Below are positions 9,821-17,848 of a stretch of 64,000 bases of DNA, one piece after another. A program made the translations under genes and the position numbers. Each line of letters begins with the position of its first letter. Positions within the stretch are counted from its first letter, which is position 1. The notes beneath the pieces are model-generated. The model saw nothing but the letters and a program-made list of their open reading frames with translations. It had not been told where the DNA came from and did not search any database. Source of the DNA: Streptomyces flavofungini (GTDB lineage Bacteria; Actinomycetota; Actinomycetes; Streptomycetales; Streptomycetaceae); the NCBI RefSeq assembly GCF_014650815.1, contig NZ_BMVR01000019.1, positions 1 through 64,000 on the forward strand. The letters are read 5' to 3'.

Positions 9821-11515
9821 ATGACGTCAACGGTGCCCACCGCTGTCCAGCACACCGACGCGCAGCCGCCCATCACCATGTTCGGGCCGGACTTCCCCTA
9901 CGCGTACGACGACTTCCTCGCGCACCCCGCGGGCCTCGGCCAGATACCCGCGACCGAGCACGGCACCGAAGTCGCCGTCATCGGCGGCGGCCTGTCCGGC
10001 ATCGTGGCCGCGTACGAGCTGATGAAGATGGGCCTCAAGCCCGTCGTGTACGAGGCCGACCAGATCGGCGGGCGGCTGCGCACCGTCGGCTTCGAGGGCT
10101 GCGACGCCGACCTCACCGCCGAGATGGGCGCGATGCGGTTCCCGCCGTCCTCCACGGCGCTCCAGCACTACATCGACCTGGTGGGCCTGGAGACCAAGGC
10201 GTTCCCCAACCCCCTCGCCGAGTCGACCCCCTCCACGGTCGTGGACCTCAAGGGCGAGTCGCACTACGCCACCACCGTCGACGACCTGCCGCAGGTCTAC
10301 CGCGACGTGATGCACGCCTGGAACGCCTGTCTGGAGGAGGGTGCCGACTTCTCCGACATGAACCGCGCCCTGCGCGAGCGCGACGTGCCGCGCATCCGGG
10401 AGATCTGGGCGAAGCTCGTCGAGAAGCTCGACAACCAGACCTTCTACGGCTTCCTCTGCGAGTCCGAGGCCTTCAAGTCCTTCCGGCACCGCGAGATCTT
10501 CGGTCAGGTCGGCTTCGGCACCGGCGGCTGGGACACCGACTTCCCGAACTCCATCCTGGAGATCCTGCGCGTCGTCTACACCGAGGCCGACGACCACCAC
10601 CGCGGCATCGTCGGCGGCAGCCAGCAGCTTCCGCTGCGCCTGTGGGACCGCGAGCCGCAGAAGATCGTGCACTGGGCGCCCGGTACGTCGCTGAGCTCGC
10701 TGCACGAGGGCGGCGAGCCGAAGCCCGCCGTGACGCGCCTGCACCGCACCGCCGGAAACCGCGTCACCGTCACGGACGCGTCGGGCGACATCCGCACCTA
10801 CCAGGCGGCCATCTTCACCGCGCAGTCCTGGCTGCTGCTCTCGAAGATCGAGTGCGACGACTCGCTCTTCCCCATCGACCACTGGACGGCGATGGAGCGC
10901 ACCCACTACATGGAGTCCTCCAAGCTCTTCGTGCCCGTGGACCGGCCGTTCTGGCTGGACAAGGACGAGACCACCGGTCGTGACGTCATGTCGATGACGC
11001 TCACCGACCGCATGACGCGCGGCACGTACCTGCTCGACGACGGGCCGGACAAGCCCGCCGTCATCTGCCTCTCCTACACCTGGTGTGACGACAGCCTGAA
11101 GTGGCTGCCGCTCTCGGCGAACGAGCGCATGGAGGTCATGCTCAAGTCGCTCGGCGAGATCTACCCGAAGGTCGACATCAGGAAGCACATCATCGGCAAC
11201 CCGGTGACCGTGTCCTGGGAGAACGAGCCCTACTTCATGGGCGCCTTCAAGGCCAACCTGCCCGGCCACTACCGCTACCAGCGGCGCCTGTTCACCCACT
11301 TCATGCAGGAGCACCTGCCCGCGGACAAGCGCGGCATCTTCCTCGCGGGCGACGACATCTCCTGGACGGCCGGCTGGGCCGAGGGCGCCGTCCAGACCGC
11401 GCTCAACGCCGTGTGGGGCGTCATGCACCAGTTCGGCGGTGCCACCGACGCGACCAACCCCGGTCCCGGCGACCTCTACGACGAGATCGCGCCGGTGGAA
11501 CTGCCGGAGGACTGA
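9821..11515 (+). CDS. davB: FAD-dependent amino acid 2-monooxygenase, DavB-like (lysine or arginine)
   Basis: A 564-residue flavin amine oxidase. The Rossmann motif VAVIGGGLSGIVAAYEL starts near residue 51, with the ribose-binding acid in VVYEAD and the GGRLRT motif after it. The C-terminal FAD contact is FLAGDDISWTAGWAEGAVQTA. Conserved blocks such as ITMFGPDFPYAYDDFLAHP, FGQVGFGTGGWDTDFPNS and GNPVTVSWENEPYFMGAFK are characteristic of L-lysine 2-monooxygenase (DavB) and the related arginine enzyme, which convert the amino acid oxidatively to the amide one carbon shorter. With the amidase gene it would complete the first two steps of lysine or arginine breakdown. The ATG has AAGGAG 10 nt upstream. 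Substrate choice cannot be settled by eye. Confidence 0.85.
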   Translation: MTSTVPTAVQHTDAQPPITMFGPDFPYAYDDFLAHPAGLGQIPATEHGTEVAVIGGGLSGIVAAYELMKMGLKPVVYEADQIGGRLRTVGFEGCDADLTAEMGAMRFPPSSTALQHYIDLVGLETKAFPNPLAESTPSTVVDLKGESHYATTVDDLPQVYRDVMHAWNACLEEGADFSDMNRALRERDVPRIREIWAKLVEKLDNQTFYGFLCESEAFKSFRHREIFGQVGFGTGGWDTDFPNSILEILRVVYTEADDHHRGIVGGSQQLPLRLWDREPQKIVHWAPGTSLSSLHEGGEPKPAVTRLHRTAGNRVTVTDASGDIRTYQAAIFTAQSWLLLSKIECDDSLFPIDHWTAMERTHYMESSKLFVPVDRPFWLDKDETTGRDVMSMTLTDRMTRGTYLLDDGPDKPAVICLSYTWCDDSLKWLPLSANERMEVMLKSLGEIYPKVDIRKHIIGNPVTVSWENEPYFMGAFKANLPGHYRYQRRLFTHFMQEHLPADKRGIFLAGDDISWTAGWAEGAVQTALNAVWGVMHQFGGATDATNPGPGDLYDEIAPVELPED

Positions 11516-11525
11516 GGGCCCTCAG
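11512..11525. terminator. 14-bp perfect palindrome holding both convergent stop codons
   Basis: CTGAGGGCCCTCAG reads the same on both strands. The monooxygenase stop TGA (11513-11515) and the opposing gene's stop (complement of TCA, 11522-11524) are its two halves. It may contribute to termination but is short and lacks a loop. Confidence 0.35.
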
Positions 11526-12454
11526 AGACCGGCCGCACGGGCCGCCGCGTGCACCGCGGCGGCCACGTCCGTCAGCTCCCGCGCGTCCCGCACGCCCGAC
11601 TGGAGGTCGATGAGGATCTCCTCCACGCCGACCTCGGCGTGCGCCACCAGGTCCTCGGCGATCTGCTCGGCGCTGCCCCGGAAGGGGGCGCGGGTGGGGC
11701 CGTCGTACGGCTTCGGGGTGTAGCGCGCGTTGGCGCGCAGGACGCTCTGGATCGGAGCCGTGCGGCCGCGCTCGGCCGCCAGGTCCGTGAGCCGCCGCCA
11801 CTCCTCGGCCAGGCGCGCGGCCCCCGCCGCGCCCGGCATCCAGCCGTCCGCGCGGTCCACGAGCCTGCGGGCGGCGCGCGGGCTGTTGGCGGGCAGCAGG
11901 ACCGGGATCGGGCGGGCCGGTTTCGGCCCCACCTCGGACGGGGCGATCTTCGTCCACGTCCCCTCGTACGCCACCGGGTCCGGGCCCCACACCGCCCGGC
12001 ACACGTCGAGCGTCTCGTCGAGGAACCTGCCGCGCTGCTCGTACGGCGCCGACGCCGCCGCCGCGTACTCGTCGAGGGACCAGCCCGTGCCGAGGCCCGC
12101 GACCACGCGGCCGCCGCTCGCGGCGTCCAACGAGGCCAGGGCGCGCGCCAGTTGGAACGGTCCGTGCAGCGGGGCGACCAGGACGCTGGTGCCGAGGCGC
12201 ACCCGCTCGGTGACGGCGGCGGCGAGCGTCAGCGTGATCAGGGGGTCGGCGACCGAGCGGTAGTTCCCCGGCCAGGGCCGACCCGGGATGCCCCACAGGC
12301 CCTGGGTCGGAGGATCGGGGAACAGGACGCGTTCGAAGACCCAGAGGCTGTCGAACCCGGTCTCCTCGGCGAAGCGCGCCACGTGCGGGACGTCGCGGCC
12401 GACGGTGAAGTGCTTCATCTGCGGGAGGCCTAGGCCGAGTCGGCAAGAGGGCAC
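11522..12454 (-). CDS. LLM-class (F420-dependent) oxidoreductase
   Basis: A 310-residue TIM-barrel oxidoreductase of the luciferase-like monooxygenase family. Family features are LGLGLPQ at the start, HVARFAEETGFDSLWVFERV, the VRLGTSVLVAPL strand and GRVVAGLGTGWSLDEYAAA. In actinobacteria this subgroup usually uses coenzyme F420; the substrate is unknown. The GTG start has AGGAG about 6 nt upstream. It is convergent with the monooxygenase gene and may be followed by its own promoter region in the 75-bp gap to the DUF5995 gene, so I see no clear operon partner. FMN instead of F420 use is the alternative. Confidence 0.85.
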   Translation of the reverse strand: MPSCRLGLGLPQMKHFTVGRDVPHVARFAEETGFDSLWVFERVLFPDPPTQGLWGIPGRPWPGNYRSVADPLITLTLAAAVTERVRLGTSVLVAPLHGPFQLARALASLDAASGGRVVAGLGTGWSLDEYAAAASAPYEQRGRFLDETLDVCRAVWGPDPVAYEGTWTKIAPSEVGPKPARPIPVLLPANSPRAARRLVDRADGWMPGAAGAARLAEEWRRLTDLAAERGRTAPIQSVLRANARYTPKPYDGPTRAPFRGSAEQIAEDLVAHAEVGVEEILIDLQSGVRDARELTDVAAAVHAAARAAGL

Positions 12455-12529
12455 GACAGCTCCTGTGGGTCCGGCACGGGTCCCGAAGGGCTCCGGGACG
12501 GGTCCCGGTCACGCTAGCCCGGTTCGGGA

Positions 12530-13267
12530 TCAGTCCGGCAGAGGCGTGAGCAGCATCCGTCCGACGAGCCCCACCGTGTCGTCCAGGCGGGCCCGCATCT
12601 CCTCCGCCACGCCCGGGAAGTCACGCAGCGCCCACAGGGCGCGCGCCGCCGACCACGCGCCGTCGCGGGCGCGGTCCAGGCTCCAGGAGCCCAGGAGGTG
12701 GGTGATCGGGTCGGCGACCTGGAAGAGGTCGGGGCCCGGCATCAGGTCCTCGCGGATGCGTTCCTCCAGCGAGACCAGGATGTCGCCGACGCGGTCGAAC
12801 TCGTCCTCCAGATCGGTCGGCGCGCAGCCGAGGGCGTGGCTGGTGTCCACGACGGCGAGGGCCAGGTCGTGGCCGATGTGGGCGTTGATGCCCGCGAGCG
12901 CGAACTGCAGGCCGCGCACGCCGGGATGGCGGCGGAGCTGGAACAGGGGCCGCCAGCACGCGGGCGGGTGCCGGTCGGCCGCCACCGCGTCCACGGCCCG
13001 CAGATAGCGCTCGGCGAAGCGGACGTCGAGGGTCACCGCCGCCGTGACGTCCGGGAACCCGCCCGCCGCGACGCTCCGGCTGACCTCCTGAGTGACCGCC
13101 AGATACACGCGGTTGAAGACGGCGACGCCGTCGCGGCGCGGCCAGGAGGCGTCGAGGGCGCGCATCCGCGCCACCACGCCGTCGAGGCCGCCACCGGTGC
13201 GGCGGCCGTTTCCGCTGTCCTCGCGCACGGGGTGGGCGCGCTCGGCGATCCGCTCGGACTGGGCCAT
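12530..13267 (-). CDS. DUF5995-family protein
   Basis: A 245-residue predicted cytoplasmic protein. FNRVYLAVTQEV near the N-terminus and the core ALAGINAHIGHDLALAVVDT match what I remember of DUF5995, a family common in streptomycetes with no established function. The repeated conserved histidines (NAHIGHDL) could bind a metal or be catalytic; that is inference. I prefer the ATG at 13267 (MAQSERIAER). A GTG 10 codons further upstream is possible and neither has a convincing ribosome-binding site. The gene is in the same direction as the LLM oxidoreductase, 75 bp before it. Confidence 0.75.
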   Translation of the reverse strand: MAQSERIAERAHPVREDSGNGRRTGGGLDGVVARMRALDASWPRRDGVAVFNRVYLAVTQEVSRSVAAGGFPDVTAAVTLDVRFAERYLRAVDAVAADRHPPACWRPLFQLRRHPGVRGLQFALAGINAHIGHDLALAVVDTSHALGCAPTDLEDEFDRVGDILVSLEERIREDLMPGPDLFQVADPITHLLGSWSLDRARDGAWSAARALWALRDFPGVAEEMRARLDDTVGLVGRMLLTPLPD

Positions 13268-13318
13268 GGGGGCAGGTTCCCAGCCCCGGCGCGGCACGCG
13301 GGCACGCCGGGCGCGGGC

Positions 13319-14734
13319 TTACCCAGAACGAGGGAACGCGTCCGAGTCCTTGTGCGTGTCGTCCCCGTCGTCGTACGTCGACGTGCCCGAATCCAGCAGC
13401 GGTTCCTGGGTCTTGAGGTGCGCGGGGGCGAACGCCCGCAGCACGTGGTAGCCGGTGATGACCACGACCGTGCCGAGCGCGATGCCGCTGAGCTGGAAGT
13501 TGTCGGTGAACTTCAGCGACACGTTGCCGACGCCGATGATGATGCCCGCGGCGGCCGGGACCAGGTTCAGCGGATTGCGCAGATCCACCTTGGCGTTGAT
13601 CCAGATCTGCGCGCCGAGCAGCCCGATCATGCCGTACAGGATGACGGTGATGCCGCCGAGCACGCCGCCGGGGATCGCCGCGACGACCGCGCCGAACTTG
13701 GGGCACAGGCCGAAGAGCAGGGCGAAGGCGGCCGCCGCCCAGTACGCGGCGGTGGAGTAGACGCGGGTCGCGGCCATCACGCCGATGTTCTCGGAGTACG
13801 TCGTGTTGGGCGGGCCGCCGACGGCGGTGGAGAGCATGGACGCGGCGCCGTCCGCGGAGATCGCGGTGCCCAGCTTGTCGTCCAGGTCGTCGCCGGTCAT
13901 CTCGCCGACGGCCTTGACGTGCCCGGCGTTCTCCGCGACCAGCGCGATCACGACGGGCAGGGCGACGAGGATCGCCGACCACTCGAAGCTCGGCGCGTGG
14001 AAGGACGGCAGGCCGATCCAGTCGGCGTGCCCGACCGCCGACAGGTCCAGGCGCCAGTGGTCGGTGATCTGGCCGGAGCCGCTCTGCGAGTGGATCTTGC
14101 CGAAGACGGAGTCGAGCACCCACGAGAGCGCGTACCCGAAGATCAGGCCCAGGAAGATCGCCACGCGGGACCAGAACCCGCGCAGGCACACCACGGCGAG
14201 CCCGGTGAACAGCATCACGAACAGCGCCGTCCACTGGTCCTGCGGCCAGTAGGTGGAGGCCGTCACCGGCGCCAGGTTGAAGCCGATCAGCATCACCACC
14301 GCGCCCGTGACGATCGGCGGCATCGCCGCGTGGATGATCCGCGCGCCGAACTTCTGCACCGCGAGCCCCACCAGGAACAGCGCCGCGCCGACCACGAACA
14401 CCGCGCCCGTGACCGTCGCGCTCGACCCGCCCTGCGCCCGGATCACCGCGGCCACGCCCACGAACGACAGGGAGCAGCCGAGGTAGCTGGGCACCCGGCC
14501 GCGCGTGGCGAGCAGGAAGATGACCGTCGCGACGCCCGACATCATGATCGCGAGGTTCGGGTCCAGGCCCATCAGGACCGGCGCGACGAACGACGCCCCG
14601 AACATCGCCACCACGTGCTGGGCGCCGAGCCCGAAGGTCCGGGGCCAGGAGAGCCGTTCATCGGGGCGGACGACGGCTCCGGGCGCGGGGGTGCGCCCGT
14701 CGCCGTGCAGTCTCCAGCGCACGCCGAGATCCAT
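13319..14734 (-). CDS. Uracil/xanthine permease, nucleobase-cation symporter-2 (NCS2) family
   Basis: A 471-residue transporter with about 14 hydrophobic segments. Hallmarks of the UraA/PbuX fold are GAQHVVAMFGASFVAPVLMG in the first helix, VPSYLGCSLSFVG, the carboxylate motif VALVAENAGHVKAVGEMTG with the substrate/proton-binding Glu, and NTTYSENIGVMAATRVYS. It imports uracil, xanthine or a related base with a proton; motif reading does not decide between bases. The C-terminus is a polar tail. The 183-bp upstream region shared with the divergent lyase gene carries direct and inverted repeats (14759-14821), so expression is probably regulated there. No clear ribosome-binding site precedes the ATG. 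Confidence 0.88.
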   Translation of the reverse strand: MDLGVRWRLHGDGRTPAPGAVVRPDERLSWPRTFGLGAQHVVAMFGASFVAPVLMGLDPNLAIMMSGVATVIFLLATRGRVPSYLGCSLSFVGVAAVIRAQGGSSATVTGAVFVVGAALFLVGLAVQKFGARIIHAAMPPIVTGAVVMLIGFNLAPVTASTYWPQDQWTALFVMLFTGLAVVCLRGFWSRVAIFLGLIFGYALSWVLDSVFGKIHSQSGSGQITDHWRLDLSAVGHADWIGLPSFHAPSFEWSAILVALPVVIALVAENAGHVKAVGEMTGDDLDDKLGTAISADGAASMLSTAVGGPPNTTYSENIGVMAATRVYSTAAYWAAAAFALLFGLCPKFGAVVAAIPGGVLGGITVILYGMIGLLGAQIWINAKVDLRNPLNLVPAAAGIIIGVGNVSLKFTDNFQLSGIALGTVVVITGYHVLRAFAPAHLKTQEPLLDSGTSTYDDGDDTHKDSDAFPRSG

Positions 14735-14758
14735 GGTGAGTTCGCTTTCTGTGCGCGG

Positions 14759-14797
14759 GGGACGAGCCGTGTCGTCGCAGGGACGAGCCGTGTCGTC
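14759..14797. repeat. Two identical 18-bp direct repeats with 21-bp period
   Basis: GGGACGAGCCGTGTCGTC occurs at 14759-14776 and 14780-14797. The 21-bp step is two helical turns, as expected for side-by-side protein binding. It lies 25 bp upstream of the permease start. Confidence 0.6.
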
Positions 14798-14821
14798 ATG
14801 TCGACGATCAGCGTCGACATG
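14797..14821. promoter_or_regulatory. 25-nt inverted repeat between the permease and lyase genes
   Basis: CATGTCGACG (14797-14806) and CGTCGACATG (14812-14821) are perfect 10-bp arms around ATCAG. It abuts the direct repeats, so it is a candidate operator for a dimeric regulator controlling one or both divergent genes. Confidence 0.55.
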
Positions 14822-14885
14822 TTAGTGCGACGTAAGGGTGGCTCCTTTCCGGCGCGCTTCCGCTACGTTGGCATGGCCAAGTCAC

Positions 14886-14898
14886 TGAACAGCGTTCA
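14886..14898 (+). promoter_or_regulatory. 13-nt palindrome before the lyase ribosome-binding site
   Basis: TGAAC-AGC-GTTCA is a perfect palindrome with a 3-nt centre, 20 bp upstream of the lyase ATG. It is a possible second operator. Confidence 0.3.
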
Positions 14899-14917
14899 CG
14901 TATCTGATGGGAGAGTG

Positions 14918-16225
14918 ATGAGCGCCCGTACCCGCATAGGCGCCCTGTTCACCGCCACGGCCGCCGTCGCCGCCGTACTGGTGACGGCCCTTCCGGCGAC
15001 CCCGGCCCCGGCTTCGGGACCGCCTCCGGCCGCCGTGCCCGCCGCGAAGCCCGAGATCCCCGACACCGCCGTCCTCGACGGCACGCGCCTGGCCGACGCC
15101 AAGCGGCGGCTCGACCGGGGCGACCCCGAACTCCGCCGGGCCCTCGGCCAGTTGACGACCCGCGCGGACAAGTGGCTCGGCAAGGGCCCCTGGACGGTCA
15201 CCGACAAGCCGAAGCCCGCGCCGAGCGGCGACCCCCACGACTACCTGAGCCAGGCCCCCTACTGGTGGCCGACCAAGCCGAAGACCCCCGACAACCCCTG
15301 GGGCTGCCCGTACGAGCAGCGCGACGGCGAACGCAACCCCGAGGTCGACACGGGCACCGACCGCCGCGACGTGGAGAGCGTCTTCGACTCGACCTACGAG
15401 CTGTCCCTCGCCTGGTACTACACGGGCGACAGGAAGTACGCCGAGCACGCCGCGAAGATCCTGCGCACCTGGTTCCTCGACCCGGCGACGCGGATGAACC
15501 CGCACCTGAACCACGGGCAGTTCATCCCCTGCAAGTACGACGGCCGTGCCATCGGCATCATCGACTTCTCGCAGTCGTACACCTCCGTCGTCGACGCCCT
15601 CGCGATACTCGGCACCGGCGCGCCGGGCTGGACGACGGCCGACCGCACGAAGATGCGGTCCTGGACCAAGAGCTTCCAGAAGTGGCTGACGGACAGCGAG
15701 TTCGGCAAGCAGGAGGCAGCCGCGAAGAACAACCACGGCACCTTCTACGACATGCAGCTCGCCGCCCTCGCGTACGCCAACGGCGACAAGGCGCTGGCCC
15801 GCAAGACCGTCCTGAACGCGCGCGCCCAGCGCATCGACCCCCAGATCGCCGCCGACGGCAGCCAGCCGCAGGAGCTGACCCGCACCCGCAGCTGGCACTA
15901 CTCGACCTTCGACCTGGTGGCGTACACCCGCCTCGCCGACATCGGCCGGCACGTGGGCGTGGACCTGTGGAAGTACCGCGGGCCCGACGGCCAGAGCCTG
16001 TTCAGGGCGGTCGACTACCTCCTGCCCGCCGCGACGGGCGCAGCGAAGTGGCCGCACCCCGAGCTGGAGTTCCTGCGGTACGCGGCGAGCGACGTCGTGC
16101 GCGCCGCCGCCGACGCGGGCTCGGCCGCAGCGAAGGCCGCGGTGCCGAAGCTGGAGCGGCCGCCGGGCGGGGATCTGTGGGGGCTGCGTCCGGCGGCCGA
16201 TCAGCTGGACTCGATCGCGGGCTGA
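14918..16225 (+). CDS. Secreted alginate-lyase-family protein
   Basis: A 435-residue exported protein. A signal peptide (MSARTRIGALFTATAAVAAV…) is followed by a proline/alanine linker and an alpha/alpha-barrel lyase domain. The block AKNNHGTFYDMQLAALAYANGD contains the Asn-His pair typical of alginate_lyase (PF05426-like) enzymes, and SRSYTS-like FSQSYTSVVDAL and RTRSWHYSTFDLVAYTRLAD also fit. It presumably cleaves a uronate-rich polysaccharide outside the cell by beta-elimination; the actual substrate is uncertain. The ATG at 14918 has GGGAG at 14909-14913, rather close. The gene is divergent from the nucleobase permease, with several candidate operators between. Confidence 0.82.
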   Translation: MSARTRIGALFTATAAVAAVLVTALPATPAPASGPPPAAVPAAKPEIPDTAVLDGTRLADAKRRLDRGDPELRRALGQLTTRADKWLGKGPWTVTDKPKPAPSGDPHDYLSQAPYWWPTKPKTPDNPWGCPYEQRDGERNPEVDTGTDRRDVESVFDSTYELSLAWYYTGDRKYAEHAAKILRTWFLDPATRMNPHLNHGQFIPCKYDGRAIGIIDFSQSYTSVVDALAILGTGAPGWTTADRTKMRSWTKSFQKWLTDSEFGKQEAAAKNNHGTFYDMQLAALAYANGDKALARKTVLNARAQRIDPQIAADGSQPQELTRTRSWHYSTFDLVAYTRLADIGRHVGVDLWKYRGPDGQSLFRAVDYLLPAATGAAKWPHPELEFLRYAASDVVRAAADAGSAAAKAAVPKLERPPGGDLWGLRPAADQLDSIAG

Positions 16226-16247
16226 GGTGGGCGGCCCGGACCGCGTT

Positions 16248-16277
16248 CCCGGGCGGGGGTCGCGACTCCCGCCCGGG
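16248..16277. terminator. Strong hairpin after the lyase gene
   Basis: CCCGGGCGGG (16248-16257) pairs with CCCGCCCGGG (16268-16277). The inner GTCGCGAC extends the helix after one G-T pair. It probably ends transcription from both convergent sides. Confidence 0.7.
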
Positions 16278-16367
16278 GGCTGGCTGTCGAGTGTGCCGGG
16301 GGCCGCGGGTCTCGCCGGGTGTGCGGGGCCCGCGGGCCCGCCAGGAGGCGCGGGGCCCGCGCGCCCG

Positions 16368-17591
16368 TCAGGACTTGCGGTCCGCCGGTGCCGACTCCGC
16401 CGAACCGGCCTGCACCGACGCGCGTCCGGCCGTCCGCAGCACCCCCGCGAACGCCACGAGCCCGCACGCCAGTGCCGTGACCAGGCAGAAGGAGGCCACC
16501 AGGCTGGTCGCGTCGGCGAGAGCGCCGATCGCCGACGGTGCGACCAGGCTGGAGGTGTACGTGATGGTGGCGACGCCCGCGATGGCCTGGCTCGGGTTGG
16601 GGCCGCTGCGCCCGGCCGCGGCGAACGCCAGTGGGACGACGACCGCGATGCCGAGACCCATGAGCGCGAACCCGGTCATGGCCATCGCCGCGTGCTGCGC
16701 CGTCACCACGAGCAGTCCGCCGAGCGCGGCGCACACCCCGCCCGCGCGCACCGTGCGGACCGCTCCGAACCGGTCGACCACTTTGTCGCCCGCGAACCGC
16801 GCGACGGCCATCGTGAGCGTGAAGCCGGTGGTGCACGCGGCGGCCAGGCCCGCGGAGGAGTCGAGCACGTCCTTGAGGTACACCGCCGACCAGTCCAGGC
16901 TCGCGCCCTCCGCGAACACCGCGCAGAAGCCGACCGCGCCGATGAGCAGCGCCGACTTCGGCGGCAGCGCGAAGCGCGGCGGTGCCTCCTCCTCCGGCGC
17001 GCTGCGCAGGTCGAGCACGCCCTGACAGGCGATCAGGCCGAGCACGGTGAGCACGGTGGCGGCGAGGAAGTGGTGCACGCGGGCGTCGACGTGCAGATGG
17101 GCCGCGATCGTGCCGCCCGCCGAGCCGATCAGGGCGCCCGCGCTCCACATGCCGTGCAGGCCGGACATGATGGACTTGTCCATGCGGTGCTCGATCTCGA
17201 CGCCGAGCGCGTTCATGGCGACGTCCGCCATGCCCGACGTCGCGCCGTACACGAACAGCGCCGCGCAGAGCGTCACGAGGTTCGGCGCGAGCGACGGCAG
17301 CGTGAGCGCGAGCGTCCACAGGGCGAGCAGGCCGCGCAGCGCCGTCCGGGCGCCGAAGCGGTGGCTCACCCAGCCCGCCAGCGGCATCGCCACGGAGGCG
17401 CCGATCGCCGGGAAGGCGAGGGCCAGGCCGAGCAGGCCCGCGCTGAGGTCCGCGTGGTCCTGGATCCACGGCACCCGGGTGGCGAACGACCCGGCGACCG
17501 CCCCGTGCACGCAGAAGATGACGGCGACGGCCAGCCGTGCCCGGCTCAACTGCCGTTTGTCATAGACCCCGTGGCCCTGCTCCGCACTCAT
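16368..17591 (-). CDS. MFS transporter (12 TM)
   Basis: A 407-residue major facilitator superfamily protein with twelve hydrophobic segments in two halves. The loop 2-3 motif is GWVSHRFGARTALRG and the fourth helix region has FVYGATSGMADVAMNALGVEIE, typical of the FucP/YbjJ-like sugar and small-molecule transporters. I start at the ATG 17591 (MSAEQGHGVYDKRQ) because GGAG precedes it. The frame is open about 90 codons further upstream, but that stretch is a translated hairpin-repeat array. The divergent ROK regulator and an 8-bp-arm palindrome between them suggest sugar-responsive control; the substrate is unknown. Confidence 0.85.
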   Translation of the reverse strand: MSAEQGHGVYDKRQLSRARLAVAVIFCVHGAVAGSFATRVPWIQDHADLSAGLLGLALAFPAIGASVAMPLAGWVSHRFGARTALRGLLALWTLALTLPSLAPNLVTLCAALFVYGATSGMADVAMNALGVEIEHRMDKSIMSGLHGMWSAGALIGSAGGTIAAHLHVDARVHHFLAATVLTVLGLIACQGVLDLRSAPEEEAPPRFALPPKSALLIGAVGFCAVFAEGASLDWSAVYLKDVLDSSAGLAAACTTGFTLTMAVARFAGDKVVDRFGAVRTVRAGGVCAALGGLLVVTAQHAAMAMTGFALMGLGIAVVVPLAFAAAGRSGPNPSQAIAGVATITYTSSLVAPSAIGALADATSLVASFCLVTALACGLVAFAGVLRTAGRASVQAGSAESAPADRKS

Positions 17592-17635
17592 CCGCTCCAC
17601 CCCTCCACGCTCCCGTTCGGAACCGCCGCAGTAAA

Positions 17636-17658
17636 CTATCAGGAACCCTGCCTGATAG
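17636..17658. promoter_or_regulatory. Candidate operator in the MFS/ROK divergent region
   Basis: CTATCAGG (17636-17643) and CCTGATAG (17651-17658) are perfect arms around a 7-nt centre, in an AT-richer island 45 bp upstream of the MFS start. The divergent ROK regulator is the natural candidate to bind it. Confidence 0.55.
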
Positions 17659-17702
17659 AAGAGGGTCAGGGAACCGAATATCTCGCGCGTCCGGAAAGCG
17701 GC

Positions 17703-17814
17703 CTCTCCTCCGTGGAGGGTGGCTTCTCCGCGGCGGAGGGCGGCCTCAGCGGAGGGCGCCTCTCCTCGGCGGAGGGTGCCCTCGGCGGAGGGGGTGGTCT
17801 CTCCTTCGTGGAGG
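17703..17814. repeat. Array of six small hairpin repeats before the ROK gene
   Basis: Six imperfect units of 15-21 bp follow one another. Each is itself a small inverted repeat of the form CTCC-(3-5 nt)-GGAGG, such as CTCCGCGGCGGAG, CTCCTCGGCGGAG and CTCCTTCGTGGAG. The array ends 34 bp before the ROK start, so it would lie in the leader or promoter of that gene. Confidence 0.65.
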
Positions 17815-17848
17815 CGGACCGGCGTGAGCGCTGTGGAAGGATCCCGCC

